From Pseudomonadota bacterium (GTDB taxonomy: Bacteria; Pseudomonadota; Gammaproteobacteria; Burkholderiales; Burkholderiaceae_E), in assembly GCA_963204785.1 (NCBI GenBank), contig CAUJHG010000062.1, positions 18,054 to 82,053 of the forward strand: 64,000 nucleotides of DNA, in the 5' to 3' direction. Position numbers and translations under genes: made by a program. Below are positions 56,094-64,000 of this stretch, one piece after another. The first letter of the stretch is position 1; each line of letters starts with the position of its first letter. The notes beneath the pieces are model-generated. The model saw only the letters and a list, made by a program, of their open reading frames with translations. It had not been told where the DNA came from and made no database searches.

Positions 56094-56957
56094 TCAGCCG
56101 CCATCGCCTGCGCCGGGCCAGGGCAGGCTCGCGAGCACCTCGACCCCACCGGATTCGCCGTTGGCGATCGAGACGCTTCCGCCACAGGCGGCAGCCCGCT
56201 CGCGCATCGCCTGCAGGCCCGCGCCATCGGCGCGCCGCCGCGCGAGCCCGCGACCATCGTCGCCGACCTGCAGGGTGAGCATCTGCTCGCCGCGGCGCAC
56301 CGACACGACGATGGTGCCAGCCTGCGCGTGCTCGACCGCGTTCCCCACCGACTCGGCGACGATGCGCCAGGCGGCGGCCTCCACTTCCGGAAGCGCGAAT
56401 CCGAAGGAGATGTCGTCCGGCGGATCGACGAAGAGCTGGAAGCGGATCGCCGGCTGGCGCAAGGCCCAGTCGGCCAGCAGCGAACGCAGCCCCTCGATCA
56501 GTCCGCCGTGCTCCAGTGGCTCCGGCCGCACCTGGCGCACCAGGTTGCGCACCGAGGCCGACAGCGCCTCGGCGTTGCGCACCATCAGCCCGGCGAGCTG
56601 CGCCAGCGAGGGTTCGCGATCCACCAGCCGATTCTCCAGCGTCGAGGCGATCGTCCTGATCGCCATCGCGTGATGACCGAGCTCATCGTGCAGGGCCTGC
56701 GCCAGTGCCCGCCTGTGCTCCTCGAACTCGCGCTCGAAGCGCAGCGCGAGTTCGTGGCTGAGGTCGCGCTGCTGCTCGACCTCGAGCGCATGGCGCAGGG
56801 CACGGTCGCGCTCCTCGCGGGCGCGCTCCAGCGCCTTGTGCAGCGAAGGCTCGGCTGCAGGCGCCGGATCGGGGGCTGCGGCTCCGGTTCGCGCGACGGC
56901 GGATCCGCTTTCGGATCGTGGCGTGGAGGCTCCGGACGGGTCGTGGGGGGCAGTCAT
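56094..56957 (-). CDS. Cytosolic sensor histidine kinase (HisKA_3/NarX-like)
   Basis: ALAQALHDELGHHAMAIRTIASTLENRL H-box, AESVGNAVEHAQAG N-box, DDGRGLARRRADGAGLQAMRERAAACGG G-box; no TM segment apparent. Confidence 0.85.
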   Translation of the reverse strand: MTAPHDPSGASTPRSESGSAVARTGAAAPDPAPAAEPSLHKALERAREERDRALRHALEVEQQRDLSHELALRFEREFEEHRRALAQALHDELGHHAMAIRTIASTLENRLVDREPSLAQLAGLMVRNAEALSASVRNLVRQVRPEPLEHGGLIEGLRSLLADWALRQPAIRFQLFVDPPDDISFGFALPEVEAAAWRIVAESVGNAVEHAQAGTIVVSVRRGEQMLTLQVGDDGRGLARRRADGAGLQAMRERAAACGGSVSIANGESGGVEVLASLPWPGAGDGG

Positions 56958-57063
56958 CGGAGGACGGTCCGGGCTGGATGGTCGATCCATTCTAGGCCGA
57001 GACGCCTGGCGAAGCGATCCCGGCCGGCGCGGGGCCGATCGCCGGGATCGGGTGATCGGCAGA

Positions 57064-57069
57064 TATAAT
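57064..57069 (+). promoter_or_regulatory. Putative -10 element TATAAT of the CoA-transferase operon
   Basis: GGCAGATATAATCGGC, about 35 nt upstream of the subunit A ATG. Confidence 0.5.
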
Positions 57070-57104
57070 CGGCCCCCGAAGACGAACACTCGCCGAGGTG
57101 GCTG

Positions 57105-57803
57105 ATGAGCAAGGTGTACCCGAACGCGCACGCGGCCCTGGCCGGCGTCGTCCAGGATGGCCAGATGGTCGCGGTCGGCGGCTTCGGTCTGTGCGGCATC
57201 CCCGAGGCGCTGATCGCGGCGCTGCGCGACTCCGGCGTCAAGGGGCTGACCTGCATCTCGAACAATGCGGGCGTCGACGGGTTCGGTCTTGGGCAACTGC
57301 TGGCCACGCGCCAGATCCGCAAGATGATCGCCAGCTATGTGGGCGAGAACAAGGAATTCGAGCGTCAGTACCTGTCGGGCGAGCTCGAGCTCGAGTTCAC
57401 CCCGCAGGGCACGCTCGCCGAGAAGCTGCGCGCCGGCGGTGCCGGCATCCCCGCCTTCTTCACTCCCACCGGCGTGGGCACCGTGGTGGCCGAGGGCAAG
57501 GAGGTGCGCGAGTTCGACGGCAGGCAGTACGTGATGGAGCGCTCGCTGACGCCGGACGTCTCGCTGGTCAAGGCCTGGATGGCCGACCGCGCCGGCAACC
57601 TCGTGTTCCGCCGCACCGCCCGCAACTTCAACCCGAACGTCGCGATGGCCGGCAAGGTCACGGTCGCCGAGGTCGAGGTGATCGTCCCCACCGGCGAGCT
57701 CGATCCTGACCAGGTCCACCTGCCGGGAATCTTCGTGCATCGGCTGGTGCACAACCCGACCCCCGAGAAGCGCATCGAGCAGCGCACGACCCGGCCCAGC
57801 TGA
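57105..57803 (+). CDS. 3-oxoacid CoA-transferase subunit A
   Basis: [83 protein letters not shown]. Confidence 0.95.
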   Translation: MSKVYPNAHAALAGVVQDGQMVAVGGFGLCGIPEALIAALRDSGVKGLTCISNNAGVDGFGLGQLLATRQIRKMIASYVGENKEFERQYLSGELELEFTPQGTLAEKLRAGGAGIPAFFTPTGVGTVVAEGKEVREFDGRQYVMERSLTPDVSLVKAWMADRAGNLVFRRTARNFNPNVAMAGKVTVAEVEVIVPTGELDPDQVHLPGIFVHRLVHNPTPEKRIEQRTTRPS

Positions 57804-57820
57804 GCCCAGGAGATACCGAA

Positions 57821-58474
57821 ATGGCATGGACCCGCGACCAGATGGCGGCGCGCGCGGCGCAGGAACTGCGCGACGGCTTCTACGTGAACCTGGGCATCGG
57901 CCTGCCCACGCTCGTGGCCAACCACGTGCCCGCGGGCATGGAGGTGTGGCTGCAGTCGGAGAACGGGCTGCTGGGCATCGGCCCCTTCCCCACCGACGAT
58001 CAGGTCGACGCCGACCTGATCAACGCCGGCAAGCAGACGGTCACGACCCTGCCAGGTTCGTCGATCTTCTCCAGTGCCGACTCCTTCGCGATGATCCGCG
58101 GCGGCAAGATCAATCTCGCAGTGCTGGGTGCGATGCAGGTCAGCGAGAGGGGCGACCTCGCCAACTGGATGATCCCCGGCAAGATGGTCAAGGGCATGGG
58201 CGGCGCGATGGACCTGGTTGCAGGCGTGGGCCGCGTGATCGTCCTGATGGAGCACACCGCCAAGAAGAAGGACGGCAGCGAGGACCTGAAGATCCTGCCG
58301 AAGTGCGAGCTGCCCCTGACCGGGGTCGGCGTGGTCGACATGATCATCACCGACCTGTGCGTGCTCGACGTGACCCCGTCGGGCCTGAAGCTGCGTGAAC
58401 TCGCTCCCGGGGTGACGGTCGACGAGGTGCTCGCCAGGACCGGCTGCCAGGTGGACACGGGCGCACTGGCCTGA
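57821..58474 (+). CDS. 3-oxoacid CoA-transferase subunit B
   Basis: [38 protein letters not shown]. Confidence 0.95.
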   Translation: MAWTRDQMAARAAQELRDGFYVNLGIGLPTLVANHVPAGMEVWLQSENGLLGIGPFPTDDQVDADLINAGKQTVTTLPGSSIFSSADSFAMIRGGKINLAVLGAMQVSERGDLANWMIPGKMVKGMGGAMDLVAGVGRVIVLMEHTAKKKDGSEDLKILPKCELPLTGVGVVDMIITDLCVLDVTPSGLKLRELAPGVTVDEVLARTGCQVDTGALA

Positions 58475-58540
58475 GCGGCGACAACCGTCCCGCGCGCTGC
58501 GGTGCGCGGAGACGGCGACGGCTCCCGCCGCCGGCCCTCC

Positions 58541-58975
58541 TCAGCCGAGCCGCGGCCGGAGCATCTCCTCGCGCACCGCATCGGGCAGCGGGCGCGACTT
58601 CTGGGCTGCATAGTCGACCCAGATGCCCTTGGCGCCCCCGTAGGCGTAGACGGTCTGCGGATCGTCGGTGCGGCTCATCTCGGCGAAGGTCTCGAAGCTG
58701 GACTTGCCCAGCGGACCGACGTAGTGCCGGCACAGCACGGTGCCCGGGTACTCGATCTGCCGCACGAAGGTGCAGTGCGCATTCACGACGATCATCCCTT
58801 CGCCCGTCGCGCGATGCGACCTCAGTCCCATCGACTCGAACCAGCTGATCCGCGTCTGCTCCAGGAAGCGGAAGTAGACCGTGTTGTTCATGTGTCCCAT
58901 CGCGTCCATGTCGCCCCAGCGGATCGGGATCTCGAGCTGGAAGACGAGCACGCTGCCCGCAGGCCGTTCGAACAT
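58541..58975 (-). CDS. Acyl-CoA thioesterase (4-hydroxybenzoyl-CoA thioesterase-like)
   Basis: IPIRWGDMDAMGHMNNTVYFRFLEQTRISWFESMG hotdog motif. Confidence 0.92.
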   Translation of the reverse strand: MFERPAGSVLVFQLEIPIRWGDMDAMGHMNNTVYFRFLEQTRISWFESMGLRSHRATGEGMIVVNAHCTFVRQIEYPGTVLCRHYVGPLGKSSFETFAEMSRTDDPQTVYAYGGAKGIWVDYAAQKSRPLPDAVREEMLRPRLG

Positions 58976-58989
58976 TGCCTTGCCCTCCC

Positions 58990-59775
58990 TCAGATGCCGA
59001 AGCCGTCGTCGGCCGCGATGACCGCTCCGTTGATGAAGCGCGACTGGTCGTGCGCCAGCAGCAGCAGCAGGCCGTCGAGGTCCTCGGGCATCCCCAGCCG
59101 CTGGCGCGGCAGCATCTGCACCAGCTTGCGCCCGCCCTCCGTCTCCCAGTGCTTCTCGTTGAGCTCGGTCACGATGTAGCCAGGGCAGATCGCGTTCACG
59201 TTGATGCCGTAGCGCCCCCACTCGAGCGCCATCGACTTGGTCATGTGCACCACTGCCGCCTTGCTCATGCAGTAGACGCCGATCTGCGAGAGCACCTTCA
59301 TCGCGGCCATCGACGCGATGTTGATGATGCGGCCCTGGCGCGGGGTCGCATCGGCAGCGGAATCCCTGGCCCGGCCGATCATCCTCCTGGCGACCTCCTG
59401 GGCGACGAAGAAGGCGCCGCGCGTGTTGGTGTCGAACACGAAGTCGAAGTCCTCGGGCGTGACGTCGACCAGTCGCTGCGTGGTGCTGACGCCGGAGTTG
59501 TTCACCAGGATGTCGATCGGACCTGCCTCGGTCTCGGCATGCGCGACCGCGGCACGGATGCTGTCGACGTCGGTGACGTCCATCGCGACGACGTGGGCCG
59601 CGCCGCCCGCAGCCTCGATCTCGGCACGCAGTTCCTTCAGACGCTCGACGCGTCGCGACGCGAGCACCACCTGCGCCCCATTGGCGGCAAGCACGCGGGC
59701 AAAGCGGGTGCCGAGGCCGCTGGAGGCGCCGGTGACCAGCGCGATCTTGCCGTTGAGTTCGAAGGTGGTGGGCAC
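58990..59775 (-). CDS. SDR family oxidoreductase
   Basis: GTG start after GGAGG; ALVTGASSGLGTRFARVL, NNSG, YCMSKAA. Confidence 0.94.
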   Translation of the reverse strand: MPTTFELNGKIALVTGASSGLGTRFARVLAANGAQVVLASRRVERLKELRAEIEAAGGAAHVVAMDVTDVDSIRAAVAHAETEAGPIDILVNNSGVSTTQRLVDVTPEDFDFVFDTNTRGAFFVAQEVARRMIGRARDSAADATPRQGRIINIASMAAMKVLSQIGVYCMSKAAVVHMTKSMALEWGRYGINVNAICPGYIVTELNEKHWETEGGRKLVQMLPRQRLGMPEDLDGLLLLLAHDQSRFINGAVIAADDGFGI

Positions 59776-59932
59776 GCTGCCTCCTCTGGTTCGTGGTTTT
59801 CGCTCGACGCCGATGATCGCACAACGGACTGCAATGACCCGACTGCGATGGTCCGCGGTTTGCGCCCGCGCGCCGATTGCTGGGAGAATCCGGCGATCGG
59901 AGACCACGACGGAACAGCCAGGGAAGAAGCAC

Positions 59933-61582
59933 ATGGACATTGAACGCGATGCGATGGAATACGACGTCGTGATCGTCGGCGGCGGGCCTGCGGGCCTGGC
60001 TGCAGCGATCCGGCTCAAGCAGCTCGCCGCCCAGCAGGGGCGCGAGGTCGGAGTCTGCGTCCTCGAGAAGGGCTCCGAGATCGGCGCCCACATCCTGTCC
60101 GGCGCGGTGATGGATCCACGCGCAATCGAGGAGCTCTTCCCGGACTGGAAGTCGATGGGCGCGCCGCTGAACACGCCGGTGACCGAGGATCGCTTCATGT
60201 ACCTGTCGCAGTCGGGCGCGCGTCGCGTGCCCGACTGGATGCTGCCCGACTGCTTCAAGAACCACGGCAACTACGTGGTCAGCCTGTCCAACGTCACGCG
60301 CTGGCTGGGCGAGCAGGCCGAGGCCGCGGGTGTCGAGATCTACCCGGGCTTCGCCGCCGCCGAGATCCTGTTCGACGCGAACGGGGCGGTCAAGGGCGTG
60401 GCCACCGGCAACATGGGCGTCGGCCGCGACGGCCAGCCCACCGACAACTTCCAGCCCGGAATGGAGCTGCACGCGAAGTACACGCTGTTCGCCGAAGGCG
60501 CGCGCGGCCATCTGGGCAAGCAGCTGATCGCCCGCTTCGGTCTGGACAAGGGCCGCGACCCGCAGAGCTACGGCATCGGCCTGAAGGAGCTCTGGGAGAT
60601 CGAGCCCTCCAAGCATGTGCCGGGACTGGTGATGCACACCGCCGGCTGGCCGCTGACCAATGACACCTACGGCGGCTCCTTCCTCTACCACTTCGACGAC
60701 AACAAGGTGGCGGTCGGCTTCGTCGTGGGCCTGGCCTACCAGAACCCCTATCTGTCTCCGTACGAGGAATTCCAGCGCTACAAGACGCACCCGGCGATCC
60801 GGCCCTTCCTCGAAGGCGGCAAGCGGCTGGCCTACGGCGCGCGCGCGATCACCGCGGGCGGGATCAACTCGCTGCCGGAACTGGTCTTCCCGGGCGGCGC
60901 ACTGATCGGCTGCGACGCGGGCTTCCTGAACGCCTCGCGGATCAAGGGCAGCCATGCAGCGCTCAAGACCGGAATGCTCGCCGCCGAGGCAGCATTCGAG
61001 GCGCTGGGCGCGGGCCGCAGCGCCGACCGCCTCGACGCCTACCCGGCATCGTTCCAGGCTTCCTGGCTGCACGACGAACTCCACCGCGCACGCAACTTCA
61101 AGCCGGCGATGAGCAAGGGCCTGTGGACCGGCACGGTGCTGGTCGGAATCGACCAGGTGCTGTTCAGGGGCAAGGCCCCCTGGACGCTGCACAACCGGCA
61201 CGCCGACCACGAGATGCTGCGCCCGGCAGCGGAATTCCAGCCGATCGAGTATCCGAAACCCGACGGCAAGATCACCTTCGACCGGCTCTCCTCGGTGTTC
61301 ATCTCGAACACCAACCACGAGGAGAACCAGCCGATCCACCTGACGCTCAAGGATCCGTCGGTGCCGGTGAAGATCAACCTCGCCAGGTACGCAGGGCCCG
61401 AGCAGCGTTACTGCCCTGCCGGGGTCTACGAGTTCGTGCGCGACGACGACGGCACCGACCGCCTGCAGATCAACGCGCAGAACTGCGTGCACTGCAAGAC
61501 CTGCGACATCAAGGATCCGACGCAGAACATCGTCTGGGTCGTGCCGGAGGGTGGCGGCGGCCCGAACTACAGTTCGATGTGA
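59933..61582 (+). CDS. Electron transfer flavoprotein-ubiquinone oxidoreductase
   Basis: [21 protein letters not shown]...[23 protein letters not shown]...CPAGVYEF...[30 protein letters not shown] 4Fe-4S site. Confidence 0.97.
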   Translation: MDIERDAMEYDVVIVGGGPAGLAAAIRLKQLAAQQGREVGVCVLEKGSEIGAHILSGAVMDPRAIEELFPDWKSMGAPLNTPVTEDRFMYLSQSGARRVPDWMLPDCFKNHGNYVVSLSNVTRWLGEQAEAAGVEIYPGFAAAEILFDANGAVKGVATGNMGVGRDGQPTDNFQPGMELHAKYTLFAEGARGHLGKQLIARFGLDKGRDPQSYGIGLKELWEIEPSKHVPGLVMHTAGWPLTNDTYGGSFLYHFDDNKVAVGFVVGLAYQNPYLSPYEEFQRYKTHPAIRPFLEGGKRLAYGARAITAGGINSLPELVFPGGALIGCDAGFLNASRIKGSHAALKTGMLAAEAAFEALGAGRSADRLDAYPASFQASWLHDELHRARNFKPAMSKGLWTGTVLVGIDQVLFRGKAPWTLHNRHADHEMLRPAAEFQPIEYPKPDGKITFDRLSSVFISNTNHEENQPIHLTLKDPSVPVKINLARYAGPEQRYCPAGVYEFVRDDDGTDRLQINAQNCVHCKTCDIKDPTQNIVWVVPEGGGGPNYSSM

Positions 61583-61588
61583 AACCCC

Positions 61589-61616
61589 GCATGGCCGGCG
61601 CGCACACCGGCCATGC
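61589..61616 (+). terminator. Perfect 10-bp hairpin GCATGGCCGG/CCGGCCATGC after the ETF-QO gene
   Basis: Inverted repeat 7 nt after the stop; no strong T-tract. Confidence 0.5.
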
Positions 61617-61651
61617 GCAACGGGGGCGTGCAATTCCAGCCCCCGAATGGA

Positions 61652-61676
61652 AAATGCCGGCTCGGGGCCGGCATTT
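61652..61676. terminator. Bidirectional terminator hairpin AAATGCCGGC-TCGGG-GCCGGCATTT
   Basis: Between convergent genes; T-rich on the minus strand (CATTTTCC) and CCTTTT on the plus strand. Confidence 0.75.
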
Positions 61677-61712
61677 CCTTTTGATCAGGGCGGGGGCGAA
61701 CCCGCGACCGGA

Positions 61713-62285
61713 TCAGTACTGGCGCGGGCGACGCGGGCCGCCGTAGCCGCCACCACCTTCCCCGCGATCTGCGCCGCCGTAGCCGCCACGCCCACCGCCG
61801 CGGTCGTCCCCGCCGCCGTAGCCGCCGCGCCCACCGCCGCGGTCGTCCCCGCCACCGTAGCCGCCGCGACCGCCACCACGGTCATCCCCACCGCCGTAGC
61901 CGCCACGGCCACCGCCGTAACCGCCGCCACCACCGCCGTAACCGCCTCCGCCGCCTCCGCCGTAACCACCGCCACCGCCACCGCCGCCGCCATAACCACC
62001 GCCGCCACCACCCCGGCGGAAGCCGCCGCCACCGCCCTGCTGCTCGCGCGCCTCGTTGACCACCAGGCTGCGCCCCTCGAGAGAGTGGCCGTTGAGGGCA
62101 CGGATTGCGTTCTGGGCTTCCTCGGCGTTGGCCATCGTGACGAAGCCGAAGCCGCGGGAACGGCCCGTTTCGCGGTCGGTCACGATGCGGGCATCGGTGA
62201 CTTCCCCATGTGCGCCGAACAACTGCGCGAGTTGGGCGTCGGTGGCTCTCCAGGGCAGATTGCCGACGTAGATCTTGGTAGGCAT
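61713..62285 (-). CDS. RRM-type RNA-binding protein with glycine-rich C-terminal tail
   Basis: RNP2 [12 protein letters not shown]1 SRGFGFVTM, followed by [14 protein letters not shown] repeats. Confidence 0.95.
   Translation of the reverse strand: MPTKIYVGNLPWRATDAQLAQLFGAHGEVTDARIVTDRETGRSRGFGFVTMANAEEAQNAIRALNGHSLEGRSLVVNEAREQQGGGGGFRRGGGGGGYGGGGGGGGGYGGGGGGGYGGGGGGYGGGRGGYGGGDDRGGGRGGYGGGDDRGGGRGGYGGGDDRGGGRGGYGGADRGEGGGGYGGPRRPRQY
61777..61893. repeat. 39-bp tandem repeat (3 units) encoding [13 protein letters not shown]-type 13-mers
   Basis: Units begin with ccgtagccgcc at 61777, 61816 and 61855; the third is more diverged. Confidence 0.8.
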
Positions 62286-62293
62286 CGAATCAT

Positions 62294-62334
62294 CCTCGAA
62301 ACGGGACATGAAACACGTTCATTGCATTTCGAGG
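62294..62334 (-). promoter_or_regulatory. 5'-UTR hairpin sequestering the Shine-Dalgarno of the RRM protein gene
   Basis: Minus strand CCTCGAAA TGCA ATGAA CGTGT TTCAT GTCCCG TTTCGAGG ATGATTCG ATG; SD GAGG lies in the 8-bp stem. Confidence 0.6.
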
Positions 62335-62552
62335 CGGACCAGGGACAGCGAACCGGGAAATGCAACCGAGACAGCAACCTGCGCAAACGCGCAGGACGCA
62401 AGCGCGGGCCTTGCGTGCGCGCACTTTGCCATAAAGTTCCGGCTCTTGCCTATCCCCCTGTGGACCTGCCGACGGCGCGCAACGAAGGTCTGTCGGAGTG
62501 CTGCGCCACGCAATCCGGACACTGTGCCCGGGCACTTGAAAGACGCAATGAA

Positions 62553-62568
62553 CTGTATAAAAATACAG
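62553..62568 (+). promoter_or_regulatory. LexA (SOS) box upstream of lexA
   Basis: AACTGTATAAAAATACAGTC, matching CTGT-N8-ACAG. Confidence 0.92.
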
Positions 62569-62696
62569 TCTTCGAGACATCCCTATCGGCATCCTCATCG
62601 ACGCCCTCATTGCCCTCGCTTCCACATCGAACCAGCCTCCGGCCTGCAAGGGGGAGGCGCAATCCGGGAAGCACGGCAGAAAGCACAAGGTGGAGC

Positions 62697-63344
62697 ATGC
62701 GTGACCTCACTGCACGCCAGCAGCAGATCCTGTCCCTGATCCGGCAGCATATCGCCGATACCGGCTTTCCTCCCACCAGGGCGGAGATCGCCGCCACTCT
62801 CGGCTTCCGTTCGCCCAACGCAGCCGAGGAACACCTGAAGGCCCTCGCGCGCAAGGGCGTCATCGAACTCACCTCCGGCGCCTCGCGCGGCATCCGCCTG
62901 AAGCTGCTCCCCGATTCCGACGGCACCGACCTGCCCAGTGCAGTGCAGATCGCCCTGACCCTTCCGCTGGTCGGCCGGGTCGCGGCAGGCAGCCCCATCC
63001 TCGCACAGGAGCACATCGAGGCCAGCTACGCGATCGACCCCAACCTGTTCGATCAGCGCCCCGACTACCTGCTGAAGGTCCAGGGGATGAGCATGCGCGA
63101 CGCCGGCATCCTCGACGGCGACCTCCTGGCCGTGCACAGCACCCGCGAGGCCCGCAGCGGCCAGATCGTCGTGGCGCGCCTGCACGACGAGGTCACCGTG
63201 AAGCGGCTGCGTCGACAGGGCTCGGTAGTCGAGCTGCTCCCCGAGAACCCCGACTTCGAACCCATCGTGGTCGACCCTCGCGAGGACTACTTCGAGATCG
63301 AAGGCCTCGCCGTGGGGCTGATCCGCAGCGGCCGGCTGAGCTGA
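62697..63344 (+). CDS. lexA: SOS regulon repressor LexA
   Basis: [55 protein letters not shown]...[18 protein letters not shown]. Confidence 0.98.
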   Translation: MRDLTARQQQILSLIRQHIADTGFPPTRAEIAATLGFRSPNAAEEHLKALARKGVIELTSGASRGIRLKLLPDSDGTDLPSAVQIALTLPLVGRVAAGSPILAQEHIEASYAIDPNLFDQRPDYLLKVQGMSMRDAGILDGDLLAVHSTREARSGQIVVARLHDEVTVKRLRRQGSVVELLPENPDFEPIVVDPREDYFEIEGLAVGLIRSGRLS

Positions 63345-63488
63345 CCGACCATCGATCGACTGTCGAACAGCTACCACCCAGTTTCCCGACCTGATCCGAC
63401 CACACGTCCAGCAAGACCGCGCCGTTCCGGGGCCACCGCCCCGCGGACAGACCGGTCGTCCACATCGCACCACCGACCGGGAGTCGCC

Positions 63489-63905
63489 ATGAGCATCGTC
63501 GTCGAACCCTTCATCCGTCAGGCCCTCGCCGAAGCGGAACGTGCCGCCGCCTCGCCCGCACGTGCCCACATCAACCGCCAGCTGCGCACGGCCGCCGAAC
63601 GCCTGCTCTGGAACCACCTGCGCGAACGCCGCTTCGGCGGGTTCACGTTCCGCCGCCAGTACCTGATCGACACGTGGCTCGCCGATTTCGCGTGCCTCGA
63701 GGCGAAGCTGGTCATCGAAGTGGGCAGCCAGATCACGCCCGCGCTTGCCGCCCACGCCGACGCCCGCCGCACCGCGCTGCAATCGCGCGGCTTCAAGGTG
63801 CTGCAACTGCGCGACCGCGACGTGCTGATCGAGACCCGCATCGTGCTCGACATGCTCCGGACAGCTCTCGGCTGGGACGACCTCCCCGCAGCGCGCTCCG
63901 CCTGA
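63489..63905 (+). CDS. DUF559 (Vsr/endonuclease-like) domain protein
   Basis: RTAAERLLWNHLRERRFGGFTFRRQYLIDTWLADFACLEAKLVIEVG...DARRTALQSRGFKVLQLRDRDVL. Confidence 0.85.
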   Translation: MSIVVEPFIRQALAEAERAAASPARAHINRQLRTAAERLLWNHLRERRFGGFTFRRQYLIDTWLADFACLEAKLVIEVGSQITPALAAHADARRTALQSRGFKVLQLRDRDVLIETRIVLDMLRTALGWDDLPAARSA

Positions 63906-63938
63906 GCGTCCCTCGCCGGCGGGTGCCGGCGCCCGTCT

Positions 63939-63986
63939 TCACGGCGACCGCCGGTCATGCGTTCACGACGACTGCCGCTCATGCGG
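63939..63986. repeat. Two tandem 24-bp imperfect repeats
   Basis: TCACGGCGACCGCCGGTCATGCGT / TCACGACGACTGCCGCTCATGCGG, 20 of 24 identical. Confidence 0.7.
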
Positions 63987-64000
63987 TCGCCGTGAGGACG

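Noticed and set aside
58541-61633. 1030-aa minus-strand ORF
   Set aside because: Only its C-terminal part is the real thioesterase (58541-58975); the rest is antisense to ETF-QO or out of frame with the SDR.
61740-62045. Short-period GC-rich repeats considered as CRISPR or noncoding satellite
   Set aside because: In-frame coding repeats of the Gly-rich tail; no spacer/repeat structure.
63355-63375. CTGTCGAACAG near 63370 considered as a second LexA box
   Set aside because: Half-sites separated by 3 nt instead of the 8 nt in CTGT-N8-ACAG.

Overview
The window is a GC-rich bacterial chromosome segment. Gene content and local order (accA-tilS-lysC, dapA-bamC, pyrG-kdsA-eno-ftsB, cysS/ppiase/lpxH/cysE/trmJ/suhB) suggest a betaproteobacterium; this is inference. 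I support about 60 protein-coding genes, one tRNA-Ser(GCT), a LexA/SOS box, several -10-like promoter elements, and hairpin or terminator structures. I saw no rRNA, CRISPR array, prophage or IS element. Most of the window is housekeeping: fumC, lysC, tilS, accA, cysS, lpxH, cysE, trmJ, suhB, mutS, dapA, bamC, trpS, hslO, eno, kdsA, pyrG and lexA. Roughly 8-24 kb is more accessory: transporter, amidase and P1 peptidase, an SDR/CMD/quinone-reductase operon, a nucleotide-phosphorylase/PRPP-synthase pair, an RTX-type metalloprotease, an orphan biotin carrier, an amidohydrolase and an orphan ABC binding protein. The observations most worth following up are: (1) an 8-bp hairpin that sequesters the Shine-Dalgarno of a glycine-rich RRM protein; (2) three independent cases where the upstream gene's stop codon lies inside the -10 hexamer of the next gene (tilS/lysC, trmJ/cysE, methyltransferase/dapA); (3) a translationally coupled long-form nucleoside/AMP phosphorylase and PRPP-synthase-like pair; (4) an HTH protein with histone-like basic tails; (5) a stand-alone biotinyl domain. 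I found no clear multi-gene defence or otherwise wholly new system.
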